Source: Mycobacterium sp. UM_WGJ (lineage in GTDB: Bacteria > Actinomycetota > Actinomycetes > Mycobacteriales > Mycobacteriaceae). Taken from it: a stretch of DNA of 64,000 bases. Positions 33,919 to 43,806 of this stretch are shown here, piece by piece. Made by a program: the position numbers and the translations under genes. The DNA lies in the NCBI RefSeq assembly GCF_000455125.1, contig NZ_AUWR01000071.1:22468-86467 (forward strand). The letters are read 5' to 3'. The notes under the pieces were generated by a model. The model saw only the letters and a list, made by a program, of their open reading frames with translations, was not told the DNA's origin and ran no database searches. Position 1 is the first letter of the stretch. Each line of letters opens with the position of its first letter.

Positions 33919-34614
33919 ATGAATTCGGTTCCCTCCGCCGACGCGGAAGCGCAGTCTTCCCCGCCGCGGCTGTCCGCCGATCATCCTGGGGTCAACGAGC
34001 TTTTCGCGGTACTGGCCTATGGCGAGGTGGCCGCGTTCTACCGGCTCACCGACGAAGCCCGGATGGCGCCCGATCTGCGTGGCCGGATCTCGATGGCGGC
34101 GATGGCCGCCGCGGAGATGGGCCACTTCGAACTGCTCCGTGAAGCTCTCGAGCGCCGCAGTGTCGACGTGGTCGCGGCAATGTCGAAATACGCTACTGCC
34201 CTTGATAATTACCATCGTCTGACGATGCCCAGCACGTGGCTGGAGGCATTGGTCAAGACCTACATCGGCGACGCGATGGCCGCCGACTTCTACCTGCAGA
34301 TCGCCGACGGACTCCCCGACGAGGTGGGCGACGTGGTGCGTGCGGTGCTCGCCGAGACCAAGCATTCGCAGTTCGTCGTCGAGGAGGTACGCGGCGCGGT
34401 CACGGCCAGCAACAAGCAGCGCAGCCGGCTGGCGTTGTGGTCGCGTCGGCTGCTCGGTGAGGCGATCACCCAGGCCCAGTACGTGTTGGCCGACCGCGAC
34501 GAACTCGCCGACCTGGTGGTGTCGGGGGCGGCCGGACTGGCCCAGCTGGCCGGGTTCTTCAATCGCCTGCAACACACCCACGACGAGCGCATGCGCGAGC
34601 TGGGTCTGGCTTAG
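33919..34614 (+). CDS. Ferritin-like protein (MiaE-like; Rv3210c-like)
   Basis: 231 residues from the ATG at 33919, equal to the length I recall for Rv3210c. It is an all-helical ferritin-like fold with two E-x2-H motifs that can hold a di-iron centre (AAEMGHFELL and AETKHSQFVVEEV). It is related to MiaE, the tRNA 2-methylthio-isopentenyladenosine hydroxylase. Substrate and activity in mycobacteria are unproven. Confidence 0.85.
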   Translation: MNSVPSADAEAQSSPPRLSADHPGVNELFAVLAYGEVAAFYRLTDEARMAPDLRGRISMAAMAAAEMGHFELLREALERRSVDVVAAMSKYATALDNYHRLTMPSTWLEALVKTYIGDAMAADFYLQIADGLPDEVGDVVRAVLAETKHSQFVVEEVRGAVTASNKQRSRLALWSRRLLGEAITQAQYVLADRDELADLVVSGAAGLAQLAGFFNRLQHTHDERMRELGLA

Positions 34615-34725
34615 CCCGCCGCCACGCAGCGCGTTATCGCCGAGGGCGAACGGCCGGTGCGCACCAACCGGGCCGCCGTCCACTAGCCTGCTTAGCAACG
34701 CCCAACGCAAACGAAAGGGGCAGGC

Positions 34726-35744
<1,019 letters not shown>

Positions 35745-35877
35745 CTACGCGCTACACCCGTCACTTCCACCAGCGACATCCGCCAGTCCGGCATCGATCA
35801 GCATTTCGAAGTCCTCGCAGTGCCCTCCTGGCGTGCCGCAGAGTCCCAGCTCGCAGACCTTGTGCCATTCTGGGACC

Positions 35878-36912
35878 GTGACCTACGACCCGGGGCGGAG
35901 CGGCGGCGGTCGAGCCCCGGTGCTGCGGGATCGCTTCCGCGAGCCATTGCGCGCCCAGCGTGACCCGCTCGCCGCCGGTGCCGGGCGACTGCGGTCCGAC
36001 CGTGATGTGCACCGCCAGTGGCGCAAGCAGACCTGGCTGGGCAGGTTCGTCTCCACCTACGGGTGGCGCGCGTACGCGCTGCCGGTGCTCATGGCTCTCA
36101 CCGTCGTGGTGGTGTATCAGACGGTGACCGGTACTGGAGTGCGCACCCAGTCCGCCGATGACACGGTTCAGGGGCCGCCGACGATCGGATCGGCGGGCAC
36201 CTCGATCATCGGCGCACCACCGCGCGGCCTCACCGAGTTCGACGTCAACCTGCCCACCGGTGTGCTGCCCAACGGCGGCCCGTTCACCGAAGCCGGCGAC
36301 ATGTCCTGGCACGTCATCCCGGGCATCGAGCCGGAATTCGGGCAGGGCACCGAGAAGGTGTTCGCCTACACCATCGAAGTGGAGAACGGCATCGACACCA
36401 CCGCGTTCGGCGGCGACGAGGCATTCGCCCGGATGGTCGACCAAACCCTGCGTAACCCCAAGGGATGGACGCATACCCCGCAGATCGGGTTCGTACGGGT
36501 CGACGCCAGCAGCCCGATCACCCCCGATTTCCGGATCTCGTTGACGTCGCCGATCACGGTCCGGGAGGGCTGCGGCTACGAGATTCCGCTGGAGGCGTCC
36601 TGCTATAACCCGGCATACGGGGCCAAGTCGGAGCCGCGGGTATTCATCAACGAAGCCCGCTGGGTTCGCGGTGCCGTGCCCTTCCAGGGCGACATCGGGT
36701 CCTACCGGCAGTACCTGATCAACCATGAGGTCGGCCACGCCATCGGCTACCAGCACCACGAACCGTGCGACAAGCAGGACGGGCTGGCGCCGGTGATGAT
36801 GCAGCAGACGTTCGGCACCTCCAACGACGACGCGGCGAAGTTCGACCCGGACTGGGTCAAGCCCGACGGAAAGACCTGCCGCTTCAACCCCTGGCCGGCT
36901 CCGATTGCCTGA
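35878..36912 (+). CDS. DUF3152 protein, membrane-anchored metzincin-type peptidase (Rv3207c-like)
   Basis: 344 residues from the GTG at 35878. A cytoplasmic N-terminus rich in Arg is followed by a membrane helix (YALPVLMALTVVVVYQTV) and an outer domain. The zinc motif HEVGHAIGYQHH fits H-E-x2-H-x2-G-x2-H of metzincins, and a Met-containing segment (APVMMQQTF) follows as a possible Met-turn. Cys pairs flank the site. Protease activity is predicted only. Confidence 0.88.
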   Translation: MTYDPGRSGGGRAPVLRDRFREPLRAQRDPLAAGAGRLRSDRDVHRQWRKQTWLGRFVSTYGWRAYALPVLMALTVVVVYQTVTGTGVRTQSADDTVQGPPTIGSAGTSIIGAPPRGLTEFDVNLPTGVLPNGGPFTEAGDMSWHVIPGIEPEFGQGTEKVFAYTIEVENGIDTTAFGGDEAFARMVDQTLRNPKGWTHTPQIGFVRVDASSPITPDFRISLTSPITVREGCGYEIPLEASCYNPAYGAKSEPRVFINEARWVRGAVPFQGDIGSYRQYLINHEVGHAIGYQHHEPCDKQDGLAPVMMQQTFGTSNDDAAKFDPDWVKPDGKTCRFNPWPAPIA

Positions 36913-37012
36913 GCCGGTCGGGCTGCCTTCGGGAAGCTTCGCGCGCGGTTTGTCGTTGCCCCCACCAGCTGCTGTGATGGGTGGGCGGACCCGACGTTGA
37001 GGAGATTGCCAG

Positions 37013-38206
37013 GTGCCGAGATCACTGCCGCCGCTGGTGGAGCCGGCCGGCGAGCTGACCAGGGAGGAAGTAGCGCGCTACAGCCGCCACTTGATCATTC
37101 CCGATGTCGGCGTGCAGGGGCAGAAGCGACTCAAGAACGCTCGGGTGCTGGTGATCGGTGCCGGTGGATTGGGTGCGCCGACACTGCTGTATCTGGCCGC
37201 CGCCGGCGTCGGAACCCTCGGGATTGTCGACTTCGACATCGTCGAGGAGTCGAACCTGCAGCGCCAGGTCATCCACGGTGTCTCTGACATCGGCCGCACC
37301 AAGGCCGAAAGCGCCCGGGACTCGATTGCCGAGGTCAACCCGCTCTTACGCGTGCAGCTGCACCAGGTACGGCTGGACCGCTCCAACGCCGTCGACCTGT
37401 TCAGCCAGTACGACCTGATCCTGGACGGCACCGACAACTTCGCCACCCGCTACCTGGTCAACGACGCCGCGGTGTTGGCGCACAGGCCCTACATCTGGGG
37501 CTCGATCTATCGCTTCGAGGGCCAGGTGTCGGTGTTCTGGGAGGACGCCCCGGCCGATGAGGCCGGCAATGAGCGCGGTCTCAACTACCGCGACCTGTAT
37601 CCCGAGCCCCCGCCGCCAGGCATGGTGCCGTCGTGCGCCGAGGGCGGAGTGCTCGGCGTGTTGTGCGCCTCGATCGGGTCGGTGATGGGCACCGAGGCGA
37701 TCAAGTTGATCACCGGTATCGGAGAATCGCTGCTGGGACGGCTGATGATCTACGACGCCTTGGAGATGAGCTACCGCACCATTGCGATCCGCAAGGATCC
37801 CGCCACACCGGCGATCACCGAATTGGTCGACTACGACGCGTTCTGCGGCGTAGTTCCCGAGGATGACGCCGCTGCGGCCGCCGGGTCCACGATCACTCCC
37901 GCCGAGCTGCGCGAGCTGCTGGACTCCGGGCAACTGCTGGCCCTGATCGATGTGCGCGAGCCGGGAGAATGGGCGATCAACCGCATCGAGGGCGCCCAGT
38001 TGGTCCCGCAGTCGACGATCAACACCGGTGAGGGGCTGGCAAAACTCCCGCAGGACCGAATGTCGGTGCTGTACTGCAAGACCGGGATCCGTTCGGCGCA
38101 AGCCCTAGCCACCCTGAAGAAGGCCGGCTTTGCCAACGCGGTCCACCTGCAGGGCGGAATTGTGGCGTGGGCCAAGCAGATGCAGCCCGATATGGTCATG
38201 TATTAG
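37013..38206 (+). CDS. moeZ: Adenylyltransferase/sulfurtransferase MoeZ (MoeB1)
   Basis: A 397-residue E1-like plus rhodanese fusion that adenylates and thiolates sulfur-carrier proteins (molybdopterin, CysO and thiamin-type carriers). The ATP-binding GAGGLGAPTLLYLAAAGVG is followed by DFDIVEESNLQRQ, LDGTDNFATRYLVND, and the C-terminal rhodanese with the persulfide Cys in LYCKTGIRS. GTG start with a GAGGAG site. Ortholog of Rv3206c. Confidence 0.95.
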   Translation: MPRSLPPLVEPAGELTREEVARYSRHLIIPDVGVQGQKRLKNARVLVIGAGGLGAPTLLYLAAAGVGTLGIVDFDIVEESNLQRQVIHGVSDIGRTKAESARDSIAEVNPLLRVQLHQVRLDRSNAVDLFSQYDLILDGTDNFATRYLVNDAAVLAHRPYIWGSIYRFEGQVSVFWEDAPADEAGNERGLNYRDLYPEPPPPGMVPSCAEGGVLGVLCASIGSVMGTEAIKLITGIGESLLGRLMIYDALEMSYRTIAIRKDPATPAITELVDYDAFCGVVPEDDAAAAAGSTITPAELRELLDSGQLLALIDVREPGEWAINRIEGAQLVPQSTINTGEGLAKLPQDRMSVLYCKTGIRSAQALATLKKAGFANAVHLQGGIVAWAKQMQPDMVMY

Positions 38207-38225
38207 CGCTATAGACCCGGTGCAC

Positions 38226-38331
38226 GGTGCTTTTGGCGGTGACCCGCCGCGCCCGGCTCCGCCGCGCTCGCGATCACCGGTGCTTTTGGCGGTGACCCGC
38301 CGCGCCCGGCTCCGCCGCGCTCGCGATCACC
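38226..38331 (+). repeat. Exact 53-bp tandem duplication after moeZ
   Basis: Two identical 53-bp units (38226-38278, 38279-38331) beginning GGTGCTTTTGGCGGTGACCC and ending GCGATCACC. The core CGCCCGGCTCCGCCGCGC is shared with the repeat at 30800-30898. The second unit ends 17 bp before the next gene. Confidence 0.92.
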
Positions 38332-38348
38332 GCGGTTAGTCTTATCGC

Positions 38349-39203
38349 GTGACCATCGAGCCGCCGCCCGAACATGTGCTGGCGACGTTCGGTATTCGCA
38401 ACGTTTCGCCCACACCGCTTGGTGCCGGCTGGGAAGACGGCTGGAAGTGCGGGGAAGTGGTCCTGTCGATGGTCGCCGACCATGCCAGGGCCGCGTGGTC
38501 GGCTAAAGTCCGCGAGACCCTGTTCGCCGACGGCATCCGCCTGGCCCGCCCCGTGCGGTCCACCGACGGACGTTATGTGGTGTCGGGCTGGCGCGCGGAC
38601 ACCTTCGTCGGTGGCAGCCCCGAGCCGCGCCACGACGAGGTGGTGTCGGCGGCGGTTCGGCTGCACGAGGCCACCTCCAAGTTGGAGCGGCCCCGATTCT
38701 TGACCCAGGCACCGGTGGCGCCGTGGGCCGACGTCGACGTGTTCATCGCCGCGGACCGGGCGGCCTGGGAGGAACGGCCGTTCGCCTCGCTGCAGGCCGG
38801 TGCACGATTGGCTCCGGGCTCGGTGGACGGTCAGCGGTCGATCGACCTGATCAACCAGCTGGCCACTTTGCGCAAGCCCACCAGGAGTCCCAGCCAGTTG
38901 GTGCACGGCGACCTATACGGCACGGTGCTGTTCTCCGGCGCCGCGGCGCCCGGCATCACCGACATCACGCCCTACTGGCGGCCCGCCTCGTGGGCTGCCG
39001 GGGTAGTGGTGGTCGACGCCCTGTCGTGGGGTGACGCCGACGACGGGCTGATCGAACGGTGGGAGACGCTGCCCGAGTGGCCGCAGATGTTGCTGCGCGC
39101 GTTGATGTTCCGTCTTGCCGTACATGCGCTGCATCCGCGCTCCACCGAGGAGGCGTTCCCCGGTCTGGCCCGCACTGCGGCGCTGGTCCGCCTGGCGCTC
39201 TAG
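38349..39203 (+). CDS. Aminoglycoside phosphotransferase-like protein, TIGR02569 type (Rv3205c-like)
   Basis: A 284-residue actinobacterial protein with a weak kinase-like fold: LVHGDLYGTVLFS resembles the HGD-x-N catalytic loop with a Tyr-Gly-Thr replacement, and GITDITPYWRPASWA the metal-binding segment. Key catalytic residues are incomplete, so kinase activity is doubtful. Start GTG at 38349, close behind the 53-bp repeats. Confidence 0.85.
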   Translation: MTIEPPPEHVLATFGIRNVSPTPLGAGWEDGWKCGEVVLSMVADHARAAWSAKVRETLFADGIRLARPVRSTDGRYVVSGWRADTFVGGSPEPRHDEVVSAAVRLHEATSKLERPRFLTQAPVAPWADVDVFIAADRAAWEERPFASLQAGARLAPGSVDGQRSIDLINQLATLRKPTRSPSQLVHGDLYGTVLFSGAAAPGITDITPYWRPASWAAGVVVVDALSWGDADDGLIERWETLPEWPQMLLRALMFRLAVHALHPRSTEEAFPGLARTAALVRLAL

Positions 39204-39235
39204 CTTTCTCGGCTTTGGCGCCGAATGCGGATCCG

Positions 39236-39532
39236 TCAGAACCGGTGTCGCAGCGTGCGCAGATCCACCTTCCCGCCGACGGCCAGGACTCCTTCGGCGC
39301 GAAGACGTTCCAGTTGCTCGGTGCGCAAGTGATCCGCCGGCCGTCCCGACGCTGGGAGCACCCGGTGCCAGGGCAGATCCGCCCCGTCGATCCGCAGAAT
39401 CCAGCCCACGATGCGGGGACTGGAAAGCCCTGCCGCGGAAGCGACATCGCCATATGTGGTGACCCGGCCGGCGGGCACACTGATGATCAGCGCACGCACC
39501 ACCTCGACCTGTTCGTCGGTGACGGCCGCCAC
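39236..39532 (-). CDS. Alkyltransferase-like protein (ATL; MGMT family without Cys)
   Basis: A 98-residue DNA-binding domain of the O6-alkylguanine transferase family. The catalytic Cys of PCHRV is Trp here (PWHRVLPASG), the mark of ATL proteins, which bind O6-alkylguanine and flag it for nucleotide excision repair. It has VPAGRVTTYGDVA and the arginine-finger region. The GTG at 39532 is the first usable start, 11 bp after the lipV stop. Ortholog of Rv3204. Confidence 0.88.
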   Translation of the reverse strand: MAAVTDEQVEVVRALIISVPAGRVTTYGDVASAAGLSSPRIVGWILRIDGADLPWHRVLPASGRPADHLRTEQLERLRAEGVLAVGGKVDLRTLRHRF

Positions 39533-39543
39533 GGACTGCGCCC

Positions 39544-40326
39544 CTAGCGCCGGGCCAGCTGCGCCCGGATCACCGCGGCAGCCTCGGCGGGACGGGCCTG
39601 GTCGACCATGTGATTGCAGTCGAAGTCGACCAGCTGGAAGTTCGCGCCCAGCCGATCCCGCAAACCGTCGGTGAGCGTCGCTGTCACATACGGCGGCGAG
39701 GTGCGGGTGGCCCGCACGACGGTGGTCGGCGTGGACTGCGGCAGCACGACCGCGCGGGCCAACTCGCTCCAGTACGACATCACCGCGGGCACGCTGATAC
39801 GCCAACCGAAGCGGCCCGTGGGCAGCGCGACCAGATGCTCCTCGAGTTCGTTGTCGAGCAGGTCGGGATCCACGTCGGACCAGGCACCGTTCTCTTTCTC
39901 GGCGCGCGCCTCCGCGGGATCGGGGTAGTCGGGGGAGGCCAGCATCGCGGCGGCGATCGTGGCCATCCACTCGCCGTCCAGGCCGATCGCCGGGTCGAGC
40001 AGGATCAGCGCGTCGACGAGGTCGGGGCGTGCTGCGGCCAGATGCAGCGCAATCGCACCGCCGAAGGAATGCGCGACCACCGGAACCGGGCCGTCCGCGG
40101 TGTCCTCCAGCAGCGCCGCCAGCGCTGCGACGTTGGCGTCGATGCTCCACGGGGCCGCCCACGACGAGTGGCCGTGGCCGATCAGGTCTGGTGCGGCGAC
40201 GGCGATGTCGGGCAGCTGGTCGGCCACGTAGCGCCAGCGGGCCCCGTGACCGGTCAGCCCGTGGACCGCCAGCATCTGGACCGGCCCGGACGGTCCGTAG
40301 CGGTGCACATGCAGGAGATCGCTCAC
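39544..40326 (-). CDS. lipV: Alpha/beta hydrolase, LipV-like esterase
   Basis: 260 residues from the GTG at 40326. It has the HGLTGHGARW oxyanion loop, PDLIGHGHSSW, the nucleophile elbow AHSFGG, and the acid and His in FDCNHMVDQ. Ortholog of Rv3203, described as a lipase/esterase. An ATG further upstream (40425) would add 33 residues unlike the family. It is followed by the ATL gene. Confidence 0.87.
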   Translation of the reverse strand: MSDLLHVHRYGPSGPVQMLAVHGLTGHGARWRYVADQLPDIAVAAPDLIGHGHSSWAAPWSIDANVAALAALLEDTADGPVPVVAHSFGGAIALHLAAARPDLVDALILLDPAIGLDGEWMATIAAAMLASPDYPDPAEARAEKENGAWSDVDPDLLDNELEEHLVALPTGRFGWRISVPAVMSYWSELARAVVLPQSTPTTVVRATRTSPPYVTATLTDGLRDRLGANFQLVDFDCNHMVDQARPAEAAAVIRAQLARR

Positions 40327-40611
40327 GTCGCTGATGCTGCCAGCCGGGGCATTCGGTCGGCGGGTCGGCCTGGGTAACCCGGTGCTGAATGTCCCCAAGT
40401 CCAGGGAAGACCCTGTGTCGCTCACCTATGTCGCCGTTGGCGGCGGAGCCGCAATGTCGCTGCTAGAGGCCGAGTTTGAACAGGGTGAGTACTAGGGGGG
40501 TGATCGCTGGAGTCGTCGCTGCCGGTGCTGCTGTGGCGTTGGCCGGTCGCGCCGCGCCGACACAGCCCGCATCTGGCCGGAGTTGTCAGACCCCGGTGAT
40601 GTGATGGCGGG
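40327..40611. other. Divergent region between lipV and adnA
   Basis: About 285 bp. It must hold promoters for both genes. A minus-strand frame ending ITPLVLTLFKLGL (40472-40510) is hydrophobic but has no start codon. I see no operator or hairpin I can defend. Confidence 0.4.
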
Positions 40612-43600
40612 GTGAATGAGCGCTGGACACCCGAAGCGGGCGCCGTGCTGGACCCGGCGGCGCGCGGCGTCCTGCGGGTGCTCGGCGGACCCGGGACCGG
40701 CAAGACCAGTCTGCTGCTCGACACGGCGGTCGCCCACGTCGCCGCCGGCGTGGACGCGAACTCGGTGCTGCTGCTCACGGGTTCGGGCCGGCTTCCCGCT
40801 GCGGACCGCGGAGCCCTGACTGCGACGTTGCTGGCTGCCGCCGGACCCGACGCCGGCCAGGCGATCCGGGAATCTGTCGTGCGCACCGTGCACGGCTACG
40901 CCTTCGCGGTGCTGCAGCGCGCCGCGCGGCGGGCCGAGGCCGCGCCGCCGCGGCTGGTCACCGGGGCTGAGCAGGACAGCGTGATCCGCGAACTGCTCGC
41001 CGGTGACGGAGCCGCAGCCTGGCCGCCGTCGTTGCATGCGGCGCTGGCCACCGACGGTTTCGCCACCGAACTGCGGGACCTGATGGCGCGCTGCGCCGAA
41101 CGCGGCGTCGACCCGGCCGAGCTGGTCCGGCTCGGCAAGCGGTGCCGCCGCCCGGAGTGGGCCGCCGCCGGCCGCTTCGCCCGGCAGTACGAGCAGGTGA
41201 TGCTGCTGCGCGCCGCGGTCGGTACCGCGGCACCCCAGGCGACCACGCCGGCGTTGGGCGCGGCCGAGTTGGTCGGGGCCGCGCTGGAGGCGTTCGCGAC
41301 TGACCCGGACCTGCTCAACGACGAACGCAGCCGAATCCGGCTGCTGCTGGTCGACGACGCCCAGCAACTCGACCCGCAGGCGGCCCGGTTGGTGCGGGTT
41401 CTCGCCGCCGGCGTGCACCGCACGGTGATCGCGGGCGACCCTGATCAGGCGGTGTTCGGCTTCCGCGGAGCCGAACCCACCGTCCTGCTGACCGACGACG
41501 CCCAACCCGGCGGAGCCGGGGTGCCGGTGGTGACGCTGACGACGTCGCACCGTTGCGCCCCGGCGGTGGCCAACGCCATCAGCGCCGTCACCGGGCGGCT
41601 GCCCGGGACCAGCGCCACGCGTCGCATCGAGGGCACCGGACCCGACGCCGGCGCGGTGAGCGTGCGTACCGCAGCCAGCAGCCACGCTGAAGCGGCCCTG
41701 ATCGTGGACACTTTGCGGCGCGCCCACCTGATCGACGGGGTGCCGTGGTCGCAGATGGCGGTGATCGTCCGTTCGGTGCCGCGAGCGGCCGCGCGGCTGC
41801 CCCGCGCCCTGGCCGCTGCCGGCATCCCGGTCACTTTGCCGGCCAGCGGGGGGTTGCTGGCCGAACAGCCCGCGGTGGCCGCCCTGCTCACGGTGCTGGA
41901 GTGCACCGCAGACGCCGTGGACGGGCCCCGGGCGCTGGCCTTGCTCAGTGGGCCGATCGGGCGAGTGGACCCGATCTCGCTGCGGCAACTGCAACGCACA
42001 CTGCGCCGCGGTACGGCCAGCCCGGAGATCCCGCTTGAACCGGGCGGTTCAACGAGGCTCGACGCAGGAGAGGCGAAGTTGGAATCGCCGCTTGAACCCG
42101 GCGGTTCAACGAGGCTCGCCGCAGTGCTCACCGGTGTTCCCGGTGCGCTGCCGGCCGCGCACGCCCGCGCACTGCGCCGGGTCCGCGGGGTGCTGCAGGC
42201 CGCTGCTCGCAGTCACGCCGACGGCCGCGATCCGCACCACACGCTGTGGCAGGCCTGGAACCGGTCCGGTCTGCAACAACGCTGGCTGTCAGCCGCCGAG
42301 CGCGGTGGTACCGCCGGCGCTCAAGCCGGCCGGGACCTGGACGCGGTGACCGCGCTGTTCGATCTCGCCGAGCAGTATGTGGCGCGCACTGCCGGTGCCA
42401 CCCTGACCGGTCTGGTCGAATACGTCACCGCGATGCAGCTGGCGGCGCCCCGCACCGAGTCGGTGACGGGCACGGAGGCGGTCGGTGTGCTGAGCGCACA
42501 CGCCGCGCTCGGGCGCGAGTGGGATCTGGTGGTGGTCGCCGGAGTCCAGGAGGGCTTGTGGCCCAACACCGTTCCGCGCGGCGGCGTGCTGGGAACCCAG
42601 CGGCTCCTGGACACCCTGCATGGCTTCGGGGAAGAGGTCTCGGCTCGGGCCCCGCTGCTTGCCGAAGAGCGGCGGCTGCTGGTGGCGGCGCTGGGCCGGG
42701 CACGGCGCCGACTGGTGATCACCGCCGTCGATGGCGAGGGGGACGGCAGCGCCGAAGAACAGATCCCGTCGGAGTTCTTCGTCGAACTCGCAGCCTGCGC
42801 CACCGGCGAGGGGGCAACGGCGCCGTCTCCACCGGTGGTGGCTCCGCCGGTGCTGTCCGCGGCCGGGCTGGTGGGCCGGCTGCGGGCTGTGGTCTGTGCA
42901 CCGGAGAACGCGGTAAACGATTCCGAACGCGCTGACGCGGCAACGCAATTGGCGCGACTTGCCCGAGCCGGGGTGCCGGGTGCCGATCCGCGGAGCTGGC
43001 ATGGCGTGGTGCCGTTGAGCACCGAGAAGCCACTTCGACAACCCGGCGACGGACCGGTCACTCTGTCGCCGTCGGCTCTGCAAAGCCTGCTGGACTGTCC
43101 GCTGCGCTGGCTGGCCGAACGCCACGGCGGAACCGACGGCCGCGACCTGCGCTCGACGATCGGATCGGTGATACACGCACTGGTCGCCGAATCGGCGGGC
43201 AACCCGCAAGAACTGCAGGCCGAGTTGGACCGGGCATGGGAGCAGTTGCCGTTCACGTCGCAGTGGTACTCGGCCAACGAACTCGACCGCCATCGCGCCA
43301 TCCTCGAGACGTTTCTGGCATGGCGCGCCCAAACCCGGGGCGAACTCACCGAAGTCGGCATCGAGGTCGGTTTCGACGGCGTGATCGACGCTGGCGAGGA
43401 CGGGGTTCGGCTGCGCGGTCGGATCGACCGAGTCGAACGCGACGCGGCCGGCCGGCTGGTAGTCGTCGACGTCAAGACCGCGAAGACGCCGGCCAGCAAG
43501 GACGACGCACAACAGCACGCCCAGTTGGCGGTCTACCAGCTGGCGGTGGAAGCCGGGCTCGTTGGGCCCGACGAGCAGCCCGGCGGGGGCCGGCTGGTCT

Positions 43601-43806
43601 ATCCCGCCAAACCCGGAACCGCCGGGGCCACCGAGCGCGAACAGGACCCCCTCACCCCTGACGCCGGTGGGCACTGGCGGGAGCGGATCGCGCAGGCGGC
43701 CGTGGCCACCGCCGGCCCGCAGTTCACCGCCCGAGTCAATGACGGCTGCCGGCACTGTCCGGTCCGGCCGATCTGCCCGGCCCACAACGATGGGTGTGGC
43801 GCATGA
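40612..43806 (+). CDS. adnA: Helicase-nuclease subunit AdnA
   Basis: Subunit of the mycobacterial AdnAB complex that unwinds and resects double-strand breaks. 1064 residues: a UvrD-like motor with Walker A GGPGTGKTS (Lys31), VDDAQQLDP, GDPDQAVFGFRG and the HAALGREWDLVVVAG helicase region. The C-terminal RecB-type nuclease has VVVDVKTAKTPASK. Four cysteines (LLDCPLRW, then CRHCPVRPIC) can hold a 4Fe-4S cluster. Residues about 474-502 contain 1.5 units of a 57-bp repeat element also found in the SRAP gene. The stop overlaps the adnB ATG. Confidence 0.95.
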   Translation: MNERWTPEAGAVLDPAARGVLRVLGGPGTGKTSLLLDTAVAHVAAGVDANSVLLLTGSGRLPAADRGALTATLLAAAGPDAGQAIRESVVRTVHGYAFAVLQRAARRAEAAPPRLVTGAEQDSVIRELLAGDGAAAWPPSLHAALATDGFATELRDLMARCAERGVDPAELVRLGKRCRRPEWAAAGRFARQYEQVMLLRAAVGTAAPQATTPALGAAELVGAALEAFATDPDLLNDERSRIRLLLVDDAQQLDPQAARLVRVLAAGVHRTVIAGDPDQAVFGFRGAEPTVLLTDDAQPGGAGVPVVTLTTSHRCAPAVANAISAVTGRLPGTSATRRIEGTGPDAGAVSVRTAASSHAEAALIVDTLRRAHLIDGVPWSQMAVIVRSVPRAAARLPRALAAAGIPVTLPASGGLLAEQPAVAALLTVLECTADAVDGPRALALLSGPIGRVDPISLRQLQRTLRRGTASPEIPLEPGGSTRLDAGEAKLESPLEPGGSTRLAAVLTGVPGALPAAHARALRRVRGVLQAAARSHADGRDPHHTLWQAWNRSGLQQRWLSAAERGGTAGAQAGRDLDAVTALFDLAEQYVARTAGATLTGLVEYVTAMQLAAPRTESVTGTEAVGVLSAHAALGREWDLVVVAGVQEGLWPNTVPRGGVLGTQRLLDTLHGFGEEVSARAPLLAEERRLLVAALGRARRRLVITAVDGEGDGSAEEQIPSEFFVELAACATGEGATAPSPPVVAPPVLSAAGLVGRLRAVVCAPENAVNDSERADAATQLARLARAGVPGADPRSWHGVVPLSTEKPLRQPGDGPVTLSPSALQSLLDCPLRWLAERHGGTDGRDLRSTIGSVIHALVAESAGNPQELQAELDRAWEQLPFTSQWYSANELDRHRAILETFLAWRAQTRGELTEVGIEVGFDGVIDAGEDGVRLRGRIDRVERDAAGRLVVVDVKTAKTPASKDDAQQHAQLAVYQLAVEAGLVGPDEQPGGGRLVYPAKPGTAGATEREQDPLTPDAGGHWRERIAQAAVATAGPQFTARVNDGCRHCPVRPICPAHNDGCGA
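42031..42118. repeat. In-frame 57-bp repeat element, copy 2 (inside adnA)
   Basis: Units start at 42031 and 42088, period 57 bp. The second is truncated after 31 bp (CTTGAACCCGGCGGTTCAAC and GAGGCTCG). The encoded peptide is PLEPGGSTRLDAGEAKLES, then PLEPGGSTRL. It uses the same frame as the SRAP copy, with the inverted repeat TGAACC-N4-GGTTCA. Confidence 0.88.

Noticed and set aside
40472-40570. Minus-strand frame ending in a hydrophobic peptide (ITPLVLTLFKLGL)
   Set aside because: No ATG, GTG or TTG start before the upstream in-frame stop.
40492-41994. About 500-codon minus-strand frame
   Set aside because: Antisense to the motor domain of adnA; low-complexity GRQH-rich translation.
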